Source: Chlorella sp. KRBP (Eukaryota; Chlorophyta; Trebouxiophyceae; Chlorellales; Chlorellaceae). Taken from it: 64,000 nucleotides of DNA. The DNA is taken from NCBI GenBank assembly GCA_004335735.1, contig QAXK01001517.1, forward strand, positions 1-64,000, given 5' to 3'. The position numbers and the translations under genes are program-made. Under the pieces are notes generated by a model. It had not been told where the DNA came from. It searched no databases and was given only the letters and a program-made list of their open reading frames with translations. Shown here in pieces: positions 14,491-25,900 of the stretch; position 1 is the first letter of the stretch; each line of letters starts with the position of its first letter.

Positions 14491-16741
14491 CGCGGAGGTC
14501 GGCACCCGCACCCGTGGCCGGGTCGAGGTCGACGGGCTCGGCTGGCGACCCTTCGGCCGGCGCGAACCGGTCCTGCGCGACCTGTCGCTCACGGTGCGGC
14601 CCGGCGAGCGCGTCCTGCTCGTCGGGCCCTCGGGGTCGGGGAAGTCCACCCTGCTCCGCGCGCTCACCGGCCTCCTCGGGACCGTCGAGGCCGGTGAGCT
14701 GACGGGGTCGGTGACCCTCGACGGGGCCCGCCCGGGCTCGCGCCCCGGGGCCGTCGGGCTGGTCCTCCAGGAGCCCGGGGCGGGGGTCGTCGCCGCCACC
14801 GTCGGGCGCGACGTCGCGTTCGGCCTCGAGAACGTCGGCGCGGAGCGGGAGTCGATGCCGGCCACGGTCGCCGCGGCCCTGGCGGCCGTCGGGCTCGGCG
14901 ACCTGCCGCTGGACACCCCCACCTCGGCCCTGTCCGGCGGCCAGACCCAGCGCCTCGCCCTCGCCGGGGCGTTGGCCCTGGACCCCTCGGTCCTGCTGCT
15001 CGACGAGCCGACGGCCATGCTCGACCCCGGCTGCGCGGCCGAGGTCCGTGACGCCGTCGCCGGTCTGTCGGCGCGTGACGGGCGCACGCTCGTGGTCGTC
15101 GAGCACGTCCTCGGCCCGTGGGTCGACCTCGTCGAGCGGCTCGTCGTCCTCGGTCCCGACGGCACGCTCGTCGCGGACGGTCCGGTGGGCATCGTGCTCG
15201 CCGCCGAGCGGCAGCGCCTCCTCGACCTGGGCATCTGGGTCCCCGGGGCCCCCACGCCGGACCCGGTGCCGGTGCCGGACGGGCTCCTGTCCGTGCGTGG
15301 CGCCCCGTTCGCGGAGGTCGCGCCGCTGGCCGCCGACGCCCTCACCGTCGAGCGCTCCACCCGGCTCCTCGACGGCACGACCCGCACGGTGCGGGCCGCG
15401 GCTCTGGCCGAGCCCCTGGTGGCCCGGCCCGGCTCGCTCACCGCCCTCGTCGGGCCGAGCGGCTCGGGCAAGTCCACGCTGCTCCACGCGCTCGCGGGCT
15501 TCCTCGAGCCGACCCCGCCGGACGCGGTCCGGGTGGCCGGCCCGGAGGGGGCCACCTCGCCGGCCGACCTCGACGCCGTCGACCTGGCCCGGGCGCTTGC
15601 GTGGGTGCCGCAGTGGGCGAGCTCGACCATCGTCGCGAGCACGGTCCTCGACGAGGTCCTCACGACCTCCCGCGCGCTCGGCTCCGTCGACGAGACGCTC
15701 ACCGGGCGTGCCCGCGCCGTCCTCGAGGTCCTCGGCCTGGCCCACCTCGAGCGCGCCGACCCGCGTCAGCTGTCGGGGGGTGAGCAGCGGCGCCTGGCGG
15801 TCGCCTCGGCGCTCCTCCACGGGCCCCCCGTCCTCCTCGCCGACGAGCCCACCGTGGGGCAGGACCGCGGCACCTGGGCCGCGGTCGTCGGCCTCGTGAG
15901 CGCCTACCGCCGGGCCGGAGGTGCCGTCGTCGCGGCCACCCACGACGCGGAGGTCGTCGCGCGCGCCCACCGCGTCCACGAGGTGGTCGCACCGGCGCGT
16001 GCCGAGGTGGGGGCCGCGTCCCGGACCCCCCTCGTCGCCCGCTGCGGTCCGCTCGCGCTGCTCGCCGGCGCGCTGCTCGGCATCCCCGCCGGCGTGCTGT
16101 CGCCGCACTGGCGGACCACCCTCGTCGTCCTCGCCGTCCAGCTGGTCCTCGCGGTCCTCGGCCTGCGCGCCCCCGGCGACGGACCGGCCCCCCGCGGTCG
16201 GGCGTCGGGGGTGGCCCTGCGGATGCTGCCCGGCCTCCTCGCGGCCCTGTCGGTCGGCTGGTCGACGTGGTGGCTGGCCGGCCGTGACGTGGACAGCGCG
16301 CTGACGGTGGCGCTGCGGGTGCTCGTCATCGTCCTGCCGTCGGCGGTGCTCGTGTCGCGGATCGACCCGGACCGGCTCGGTGACCACCTGGCCCAGCGGC
16401 TCGGGCTGCCGGACCGCCCGGTCGTCGCGACCGCCGCCGCCCTCCAGCGCGTGCACACCCTCGGGGCCCTGCGGGCCGAGCTCGCCCGGGCCCGGCGCGT
16501 GCGCGGCGTGGGGATCTCGCTCCGCCGGCCGACGAGCGTGCTCGCCCACGTGGCGGCACTGACCATGGGCCTGCTCGTCCGCACCCTGCGGGCCGCCGCC
16601 GAGCTGGCCGTCGCGATGGACGCCCGCGGCTTCGCCACGGCCCGGCGCCGCACCTGGTGGGCCGCGGCGCGGTGGCGGCCGGCCGACACCGTCCTCGTGC
16701 TGCTGGCCGCCCTTCCCACGCTGGTCGCCGCGCTCGTCTGA
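14483..16741 (+). CDS. ECF transporter: two ATPase domains fused to the EcfT membrane component (YkoD-YkoC fusion), CTG start
   Basis: 752 residues. ATPase 1 has Walker A GPSGSGKST at residues 48-56, signature LSGGQTQR and Walker B VLLLDEPTAML; ATPase 2 has Walker A GPSGSGKST, signature LSGGEQRR and VLLADEPTVGQD. From about residue 540 come membrane helices and EcfT motifs (AELARARRVRG and MDARGFATARRR), so all energizing parts are in one chain. No ATG, GTG or TTG lies upstream in frame of GTG 14594, which would remove the first strand and A-loop of ATPase 1. CTG 14483 has GGAG 7 bp before it and overlaps the ykoE stop (CTGTCTGA), so it is taken as the start. Confidence 0.85.
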   Translation: MSDAEVGTRTRGRVEVDGLGWRPFGRREPVLRDLSLTVRPGERVLLVGPSGSGKSTLLRALTGLLGTVEAGELTGSVTLDGARPGSRPGAVGLVLQEPGAGVVAATVGRDVAFGLENVGAERESMPATVAAALAAVGLGDLPLDTPTSALSGGQTQRLALAGALALDPSVLLLDEPTAMLDPGCAAEVRDAVAGLSARDGRTLVVVEHVLGPWVDLVERLVVLGPDGTLVADGPVGIVLAAERQRLLDLGIWVPGAPTPDPVPVPDGLLSVRGAPFAEVAPLAADALTVERSTRLLDGTTRTVRAAALAEPLVARPGSLTALVGPSGSGKSTLLHALAGFLEPTPPDAVRVAGPEGATSPADLDAVDLARALAWVPQWASSTIVASTVLDEVLTTSRALGSVDETLTGRARAVLEVLGLAHLERADPRQLSGGEQRRLAVASALLHGPPVLLADEPTVGQDRGTWAAVVGLVSAYRRAGGAVVAATHDAEVVARAHRVHEVVAPARAEVGAASRTPLVARCGPLALLAGALLGIPAGVLSPHWRTTLVVLAVQLVLAVLGLRAPGDGPAPRGRASGVALRMLPGLLAALSVGWSTWWLAGRDVDSALTVALRVLVIVLPSAVLVSRIDPDRLGDHLAQRLGLPDRPVVATAAALQRVHTLGALRAELARARRVRGVGISLRRPTSVLAHVAALTMGLLVRTLRAAAELAVAMDARGFATARRRTWWAAARWRPADTVLVLLAALPTLVAALV

Positions 16742-16814
16742 GCGGGCCGCACCTGGAGGAAAGTGCCTGCGGGGAGGGGTTGTTCGTCACTCACCGACAG
16801 GGGAAATGCCGCTG

Positions 16815-16889
16815 TTGGTCAAGGCTTGGCAAGGAATTGGTCAAGACGCCTCGCCAGGGTATGGACAACGTTGTCACTGGTCTTAGTGT
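16815..16889 (+). promoter_or_regulatory. Control region of the giant surface-protein gene: 11-bp-phased direct repeats, palindrome and promoter-like boxes
   Basis: Three direct repeats begin at 16815 (TTGGTCAAGG), 16826 (TTGGCAAGGA) and 16837 (TTGGTCAAGA), each exactly 11 bp apart, as for activators that bind one DNA face (OmpR/PhoP or SARP type). Just downstream lies the perfect palindrome GACAACGTTGTC (16864-16875), flanked by a -35-like TGGACA (16862-16867) and, 16 bp on, a -10-like TAGTGT (16884-16889). The remaining leader to 16995 has small hairpins, one GGCCC-gcga-GGGCC. Binding proteins are unknown. Confidence 0.5.
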
Positions 16890-16995
16890 GGCGCTCGCGA
16901 GGGTGCTGTCGAGAACACCCCGTGAGGTATCGGTCCACGGCCCGCGAGGGCCCCGCACGGGGACGGTCCCCCGACGACGCAAAGGTGGTCAGGTC

Positions 16996-19900
16996 GTGCA
17001 GGGCTGGGCCCTGTCGAGGAGGCGGTCCCTCCTCGACGGACTGCCGCTACGACGAAGGGTCGCGGTCTTCCTGACCGCGACCCTCGTGGTCGTGCTCGGG
17101 ACCGCCGTGGTCATCCCCGCCGCCGCGCAGGCCACCGCCCCGGGGTCGGCCACGACGAGCGCCGGCACGCCCGCCGCCGCACCGGCACCGGCGGCCGCTC
17201 CCGCCGCCCGGACGCCCGCGGCTGCTGCGGCCCCGAACGCCCTCGTCGCGGCCGCGCCCAACGCCGGCCTCACGGTCAGCGCCACCCCGACGACGCTCCC
17301 CTACGAGGGGGGCAGCGTCACGTACACGTACACGTACACGAACTCCGGGGACACCCGCCTGTTCTTCCAGTCGGCCACGGACACCGTCTGTCCCGCGATC
17401 GAGTACGTGTCCGGGGGGTCGACCTCCGGCGTGGACAACACCCGGGTCGTCGACGCCGGGCAGTCCCTCGTCTTCCGCTGCACGACGACCATCACGGCGA
17501 CGTCGACGAGCACCGCGACCTTCACCTTCGGGTACGGCACCTTCTGCCCCGTGCAGTGCGACGGCTCGCTGACCCGCACCGCCCAGGCCACGGTGACCGT
17601 CCGGCAGCCCCTCTTCCCGTGCACCAACATCTGGTACGGCTCGGTGGGCACCTCGGGCACCGCCCCCGGCACGTACGGCCGGATCTACCCCACCCCGGCG
17701 GTCGTCGGGTCGTTCGCGCCCCCCGGCCTCGGCACCAACCAGAACTCCTCGGCCATCGCGATCAACCCCAAGGACCCGGACTTCCTCTACTACACGCCAC
17801 GCACCCTCGTGGCGACCGGCACCTTCTCGAACACCCTCTACCGGATCGACCTCGCGACGGGGACCCAGACCAAGGTCGCCGACGGCACCGCGGGGGGTCA
17901 GGAGTTCGTCACCAACCGCCTGGCCTTCGACGTCGACGGGCGGCTGTGGAGCTTCGCCAACACCGGCCTGCTGTACTCCTGGACGGCGACCGGCGGGTTC
18001 TCCGCCGCCAAGTCCCCGACGACCAGCAACGGGGTGGCCTTCTCCACCCTGCAGTCCGGCGACATCACCTTCGACGGCAACGGCACGATGTACGTCCTCG
18101 CCGCGGACGCCACGACCACCTACCTCTACCGGATCACGGCCGCCTCGCTGGCGACGTCCACCCCGAGCGCGCAGCTGGTCAACACCTTCGCGGCGCCGAC
18201 CGTCGGGGCCTTCTACAACGGCCTGGCCTTCGCCTCGGACGGCACGCTCTACGCCACCTCCACCAACACCGGCACCTCCCAGTACGCGCTCTACAAGGTC
18301 GACCCCGACCGGGGGACCGTCACGCAGCAGTCGACGGGGACCAACCTGCGCATCGTCGGGGACCTCGCCTCCTGCGCCATCCCCAAGCCGGCCCTCCGGG
18401 TCAGCAAGACGGTCTCGCCGAGCACTCCCGTGGACGGCGGGGAGACCCTGACCTACACGGTCAAGGTCGACAACCTGGGCACGCTCTCCGCGCTCGCGAC
18501 CGCCGTCCAGGACGCCATCCCGGCGAACACGACGTACGTCCGGAACTCGACGACGCTCAACGGCACCGCGGTCGCCGACACCGGGAGCGCACCGTTCTTC
18601 CCGTACGCGTCGTCGAGAGCGGTCAACTCCGCGGGTGTCAACAGCGGCATCGTCGCGCAGGGCGGCTCGGCGACGGTCTCCTTCCGCGTCACCGTCAACA
18701 CGCTGACGGCCGCCGTCCGCTCGGTCTGCAACCAGGCGACCGTGACGGCGAGCGGCGTGACGACGACGCTGTCCGACGACCCGTCGGTGGCCGGTGCGGG
18801 CGACCCCACCTGCAACCTGGCGTACACGCCGGGCATCCAGGTGACGAAGACGGCCAGCCCCACCACCGTCAACATCAGCGGTCCGGTCACGTACACCTAC
18901 ACGGTCATCAACACCGGCAACGAGCCGCTGAGCTCGGTCACCCTCGCCGACGACAAGGGCACCGTCAGCCAGACCCACACCGGTGACACGAACAACGACA
19001 ACCTCCTCCAGGTCGGCGAGGCGTGGGTGTACACCCTCGGCCAGACCCTCACGACGACGACGACGAACACCGCGACCGCCACGGGTGTCGGCAACGTCAG
19101 CGGGTCCTCGACCTCCGACACCGACACCGCGACGGTCACGGTCACCCGGCCCACGCTCAACCTCGCGAAGACGGCCGGCGCGGTGACCGGCCCGGCCGGC
19201 GACGGCACCTACCGCGCGACCTACTCGGTGACCGTCGCCAACACCGGCAACGGCGCCGGCACCTACGGCCCGATCACCGACACCCCGGCCTTCGCGGCCA
19301 ACCTGCAGCCCACCGGCGCCTCGTGGACGGGTCAGGCCTCGGGGTCGGCGACCGGCGCCGGCCCGTACTCGATCGGTGCGGCCGGCACGGCCATCGCCGC
19401 CGGGGCCACGCACACGTACACGGTCGTCGTCACGTTCCGGTACACGAACGGCACCCAGGCGACCGCCTGCGCGGGCCCCGGGACCGGTCTGTCCAACGGC
19501 GCCACCCTCCCCGCCGGCCAGGAGGCCGGCAGCACCACCGACAACACCGCCTGCGCCACGCCCCCGGCCCCGCCCGCGCCGGCCCTGACCCTGACGAAGA
19601 CGGCCGGCGCGCTGCAGGACCTCGACGGCAACGGCGCCGACGCCGGCGACCGGATCGTCTTCTCCTTCGTCGTCCGCAACAGCGGCAACGTCGACCTCGA
19701 CTCCGTCGCCCTCAGCGACCCCAAGGTCGGGCTGCCCGCCCTCACCTGTCCGGCCAGCACGCTCGCCGTCGGCGCCTCGATGACCTGTACCGCGGTGTCG
19801 TACACCGTGACCCAGGCCGACGTCGATGCCGGGGCGGTCACGAACACCGCCACCGTGCGCGGCAACGCCCCGAACGGCGTGACGACGACCGCGACCGGGT

Positions 19901-22900
19901 CGACCTCGACCCCCCTGCCGCCCGCCCCGCGGCTCTCGCTGACCAAGGCCGTCGCCGAGCTCACCGACGTCAACACCAACGGCGTCACGGACCCCGGTGA
20001 CCGCATCCGCTACACGTTCACGGTGACGAACACCGGCAACGTCACCCTCGGGTCGCTCACCGTCACCGACGCCAAGCTCGGGCTCAGCGCCGTGGCCTGC
20101 ACCACCGGCAGCCTGGCGCCCGGAGCGACGGTCACCTGCACCACCTCGCCGGTCTACACGGTGACGAGCGCCGACGTCTCCGCCGGCGCGGTGACGAACA
20201 CCGCCACCGCCGCCGCGAGCCCGGTCACCGGTGGCTCGGTCACCTCGAACACGTCGGGCACGAGCACCCCCGTCGCGTCGGCCGCCTCGCTCGACGTCGT
20301 CAAGACCGCCGGGTCGCTCGGGCCGCTGGACCCCGAGACCGGCCGCTACACGGCGACCTACACGGTGCAGGTCGTCAACTCCGGGCAGACGCCGACCACC
20401 TACGGGGCGCTCACCGACACCCCGTCCTTCGGGCCGGGCATCGTCGTCGAGGGCGCGTCGTGGACGGGCCCGACGACGGGGACGTCCTCGACCACGGGGC
20501 CGTTCACCCTGGCTCCCGCGAACACCGCGATCGGCGGCTCGACGACGCAGACGTGGACGGTGTCGGTCCGCCTGCACATGACCCGGACCACGCCCTCGAC
20601 GGCCTGTGCCGGACCCGGCTCCGGCCTGTACAACGCCGCCTCGCTGCCCGCCGGGCAGGAGGCGGGCGGCACCGCCAACAACGCGGCCTGCCTCGCGCCG
20701 CCGACCCCGCCGGCCCCGTCGATCGACCTCGTCAAGACCGTCCTCGGGGTGCAGGACGTCAACGGGAACGGCCTGACCGACGCCGGTGACCGCATCACCT
20801 GGGGCTTCACGGTCCGCAACACCGGCACCATCGCCCTGGCCGGCGCCTCGGTCGGCGACCCGCGGCTCGCGGCGGCCGGCATCACCGTCACCTGTGCCGA
20901 CCCGGCGCTGTCGGTGGGGGAGAGCACGGCGTGCACCGTCTCCGGCCCGTACACGGTCACCGCGGCCGACGTGACCGCCGGCTCGGTCGCCAACACCGCG
21001 ACCGCCACCGGCACACCGCCGTTCCTCGCGCCGGTCACCGACACGGACTCGACGACCACGCCGACGCAGACCGCATCGCTCGTCCTCACCAAGAGCGCCG
21101 GCGCGGTCACCGACGCCAACGGGAGCGGCCGTCAGGACGCCGGTGACACGGTCACCTACACCTTTTCCATCCGCAACACCGGCTCGACGCCCCTGAGCGA
21201 CCTGCGCATCGGCGACGCCCGGCTCGGGCTGGGGAACGTGCTGTGCGCGGCCGGACCGCTCGCGGCCGGAGCCACCACCTCGTGCACCCGGACCTACACG
21301 CTCACCCAGGCCGACGTCGACGCCGGCACGGTGACCAACACCGCCACCGCCACGGGTACCCCGCCGAACGGCGCGACCCCGGTGAGCAACACCTCGTCGG
21401 CCACGGTGACCGTCGCGCCGACCAACGCCCTCGCCCTCACGAAGACGGCCTCCGGCATCGCCGACACCAACGGCGACGGCCGCCCCTCGGCGGGTGACCG
21501 CATCACCTACGGGTTCTCGGTCCGCAACACCGGGACGACCACGCTCACGAACGTCACGGTCACGGACGCCAAGCTGGGCCTGAGCGGCGCCGCGTGCGTC
21601 GCGACCCTCGCCCCGGGGGCGACGGCCACCTGCTCGACGGTGGTCGCCTACCCGGTGACCCAGGCCGACGTCGACGCCGGCTCGGTCACCAACACCGCGT
21701 CGGCCACGGCCACCCCGCCGAGCGGCACCGCCCCGACTGCGACGTCCGGCACGACGACCCCGGTCACCACGGTGGCCGCGCTCTCGCTGACCAAGACGGC
21801 GGGTGCCGTCGCCGACACCAACGGCAGCGGCCGCCAGGACGCCGGTGACCGGGTCACCTACTCGTTCACCGTCACGAACACCTCGAACGTCACCCTCGGC
21901 AACATCACGGTCACCGACGCGAAGCTCGGCCCGGTCACCTGTGTCCGGACCACGCTGACGCCGGGGCAGTCCACGACCTGCTCGGCGGGCGCCTACGTCC
22001 TCACCCAGGCCGACCTCGACGCGGGTCGGGTCGACAACACCGCGAGCGTCAGCGGCACCACCCCCGGGGGCGCGACGACGACGGCGAGCGCGTCGGCGGT
22101 CGTCACCCTCGTGCCGGCCGCGTCGGTCGCCCTCGTCAAGGTCAGCGAGCCGGTCCAGGACCTCGACGGCAACGGTCCCGACGTCGGTGACACCGTGGCC
22201 TACTCCTTCCGGGTGACCAACACCGGCAACCAGAGCCTCTCCAGCCTGACGGTCAGCGACGCGAAGCTCGGCCTCACCGGGTCCGCCTGCGTCGCCGGAC
22301 CGCTCGCCCCGGGCGCGAGCGCCACCTGCGCGGCGCCCGCGCCGTACGTCCTGACCCAGGCCGACGTCGACGCCGGGTTCGTCGAGAACACCGCCACCGT
22401 CGACGGCCGGTCCCCCGGGGGGACGGTCACGGCGAGCGACGTCGAGCGACGCGCCCTCGCCCCCACCTCCTCGGTGTCGCTGCGCAAGGTGGCCGGCGCG
22501 GTCACCGACCTCGACGGCAACGGGCAGGACGCAGGCGACACGGTCGCGTACTCGTTCGAGGTGACCAACACCGGCGCGACCACCCTGCGCGACGGCGTCG
22601 TCATCGACCCCAAGCTCGGGCTCACCGCCTTCACCTGCGCACCCGGCGCCATCGCCCCGGGGCAGACCGTGTCCTGCCCCGCCCCCCGCGACTACGTGCT
22701 CACCCAGGCCGACGTCGACGCCGGTGGCCTGACGAACACCGCGTCGGCGAGCGCCACGACGCCGACGGGCGGGACGACGCCGGTGGCCACGGGCACCGCG
22801 ACCCGGCCGATCACCCCGACGAACTCGATCGTCCTCACGAAGGCGGCCGGCCCGGTCGTCGACGTCGACGGCAACGGCCCGGATGCCGGTGACACCGTCA

Positions 22901-25900
22901 CCTACGCCTTCACGGTGCGCAACAGCGGTGGCTCGACGCTCGACGACATCCGCCTCGACGACGCGAGGCTCGGGCTGTCGAACACCGTCTGCGCGGCCGG
23001 TCCGCTCGCGCCCGGGGCCACCGTCTCCTGCCCGTCGGCCACGTACACGCTGACCCAGGCCGACCTCGACGCCGGCCAGGTCGTCAACACCGCCACCGCC
23101 TCCGCGACCCCCCGAGCCGGTGCCCGGCCGAGCGCCTCGGCCAGCGCGGTCCGCGACGTCGACCAGCTCTCGACCCTGACGGTCACCAAGACGGCCGGCC
23201 AGGTCCTCGACGCCAACGGCTCGGGCCGCCAGGACGCCGGCGACACCGTCTCGTACGGCTTCCGGGTGACGAACACCTCGAACGTCACCCTGACCCTCGT
23301 CCGGGTGAGCGACGCGATGCTCGGCCTCTCCGGCGAGGTCTGCGGCACGGGCACGCTGGCCCCCGGGGCGTCCACGACCTGCTCCGGCTTCGTCCACACC
23401 CTGACCCAGGCCGACGTCGACGCCGGCCGGGTCCAGAACACGGTGACCGCGAGCGGCCGCACCCCCGGCGGCACGACGGCCACCGCGACCGCCACCGCCG
23501 TCCGGGACGTCACGCCGCCGAGCTCGCTGACCGCGTCCAAGACCGCCGGCGCCGTCGTCGACGCGAACGGCTCGGGCCGCCAGGACGCCGGTGACACGGT
23601 CACCTACACCTTCACCCTGCGGAACACGGGAGCGACGACGCTCACCGCCCCGCGGGTCACCGACGCCAAGCTCGGTGTCGTCGACTACTCCTGCGGCACC
23701 GGGTCGCTCGCTCCCGGTGCGAGCGTCACGTGCACCGCCCCCGCCTACACCCTGACCCAGGCCGACCTCAACGCCGGGCGGGTCGACAACACGGCGACGG
23801 CCGCGGCCACGACCCCCGGCGGCGATCCCACCACCGCGACGGCGTCCGCGACCCGGCCCCTCGCCGCGGCCCCGGCCGTCGAGCTCACCAAGCGGGCCTC
23901 CGTGGTCGCCGACCTCGACGGCAACGGCGCCGACGCCGGTGACACCGTCACCTACTCCTTCGCGGTGCGGAACACCGGCAACGTCTCGCTCACCGACGTC
24001 CGGCTCGACGACCCGAAGCTCGGCCTCTCCGGTGTCGTGTGCGTCAGCGGCCCGCTCGCCCCGGGCGCGGCCTCCGACTGCGTGGCCACCCGGACGTACA
24101 CGCTCACCCAGGCCGACGTCGACGCGGGGGCCGTGACCAACACGGCGACCGCGACGGCCACCGGGGCCTCCGGCGGGACGGCCACGGGCACCTCGAGCAC
24201 GACGACGACGCTGACCACCGTGGCCGCGATCGCGTTGGCCAAGACCGCCGGACCGGTCGTCGACGCCAACGCCGACGGCCGGCAGAGTGCCGGTGACACC
24301 GTCGCCTACACGTTCACGGTCCGCAACGTCTCCACGGTGACGCTCACCGGCGTCGCCGTCTCCGACCCCCGCCTCGGCGAGGTCACCTGCGTGGCGACCA
24401 CCCTGGCCCCGGGCGCGAGCACCACCTGCTCGGCGGCTCCCTACCGGCTGACCCAGGCCGACCTCGACGCCGGCACGGTCCTCAACACCGCCGCGGTCAC
24501 GGCCCTCGACCCGCGGGGTGGCTCGACGGGTGCCTCGGCCTCGGCGACGCTCACCCTCAGCCCGCCGACGACGCTGGCCCTGGACAAGACCGCCTCGGCC
24601 GTCGTCGACGTCGACGGCAACGGCACCGACGCCGGCGACACGATCACCTACTCCTTCTCGGTGACGAACACCGGCAGCGTCACGGTGACCAACGTCGTCG
24701 TCAACGACAACAAGCTGCGCCTCACCGGCTACCTCTGCGCCGCCGGTCCGGTGGCGCCCGGCCAGACGGTGTCCTGCTCGGCGCCGCCGTTCGTCCTGGC
24801 CCAGGGCGACGTCGACTCCGGCCGGGTGGAGAACCTCGCGACGGTCACCGCGACCACGCCCGGTGGCGGCACGAGCACCCCGCCCGGCCAGGACTCGGTG
24901 CTCACCCCGCTGTCCCCGACCTCGGCCCTGCTGCTGCTCAAGGCGGGCGGCGAGCTGCGCGACGCCAACGAGGACGGCCTCCCGAGCGCCGGCGACGAGG
25001 TCACCTACACCTTCACCGTGACCAACACGGGTGCGACGACCCTGCGCGACATCCGGATCACCGACGAGAAGCTCGGTCTCAGGGACTACCTGTGCAGCCC
25101 CGGCCCGGTCGCACCGGGGGCCGGCGTCACGTGCCAGGGACCCCGCCCCTACGTCCTGACCCAGGCCGACGTCGATGCCGGGTCCATCGAGAACACGGCC
25201 TCCGCCACCGGCCGGCCCCAGGTCGGTGACCCGGTCAGCGACTCCGACACCGCCACGACACCCGTCGACCAGGTCGCCGCGCTGACGCTCGACAAGGGCG
25301 TCGGCACGGTCGAGGACACCAACAGGACCGGCCGGGTGGACGCCGGGGACCGGGTGGCCTTCACCTTCACGGTCACCAACACGGCCGCGGTGACGCTCAC
25401 CGGCCTGCGCATCAGCGACCCGCGCCTGGGGGCGGTCACCTGCGACCCGACGACCCTCGGGCCGGGGGAGCAGGCCCGGTGCACCGGGCCCGTCGCGACG
25501 ATCACCCAGACCGAGGCCGACGCCGGCGCCCTGACGAACACCGCCGTCGCGTCGGCCACCGAGCCCGGTGGCGACCCGGTGACGAGCACCGACACCGCCA
25601 CGGTCCCCATCGCCCAGGTCGACGCGATGCAGCTCGACAAGAGGGCCGGCACCGTCCTCGACACCAACACCTCGGGCACGGTCGACGCCGGCGACACCGT
25701 CGCGTACACGTTCGCGGTCCTCAACACCGGCACGACGACCCTGCGCAGCGTCCTCGTCGACGACCCCCGGCTCGGGCTCGACGGGTTCTCCTGCGCCGGC
25801 GGCGGGTCCCCCCTGACGCCCCGGACGACCCGCACCTGCACGAGCCCGGCCTACACGCTGACCCAGGCCGACATCGACGCCGGGCAGGTCCTCAACACCG

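Noticed and set aside
16657..16995. Upstream extension of the giant gene to 16657 or to ATG 16861
   Set aside because: It would overlap the ECF gene and turn the promoter-like repeats and palindrome into coding sequence; GTG 16996 gives a proper signal peptide and has a ribosome site.
16896..16995. Small hairpins in the leader of the giant gene considered as a riboswitch
   Set aside because: I could not match them to the conserved blocks of any riboswitch class; they may be ordinary GC-rich structure.
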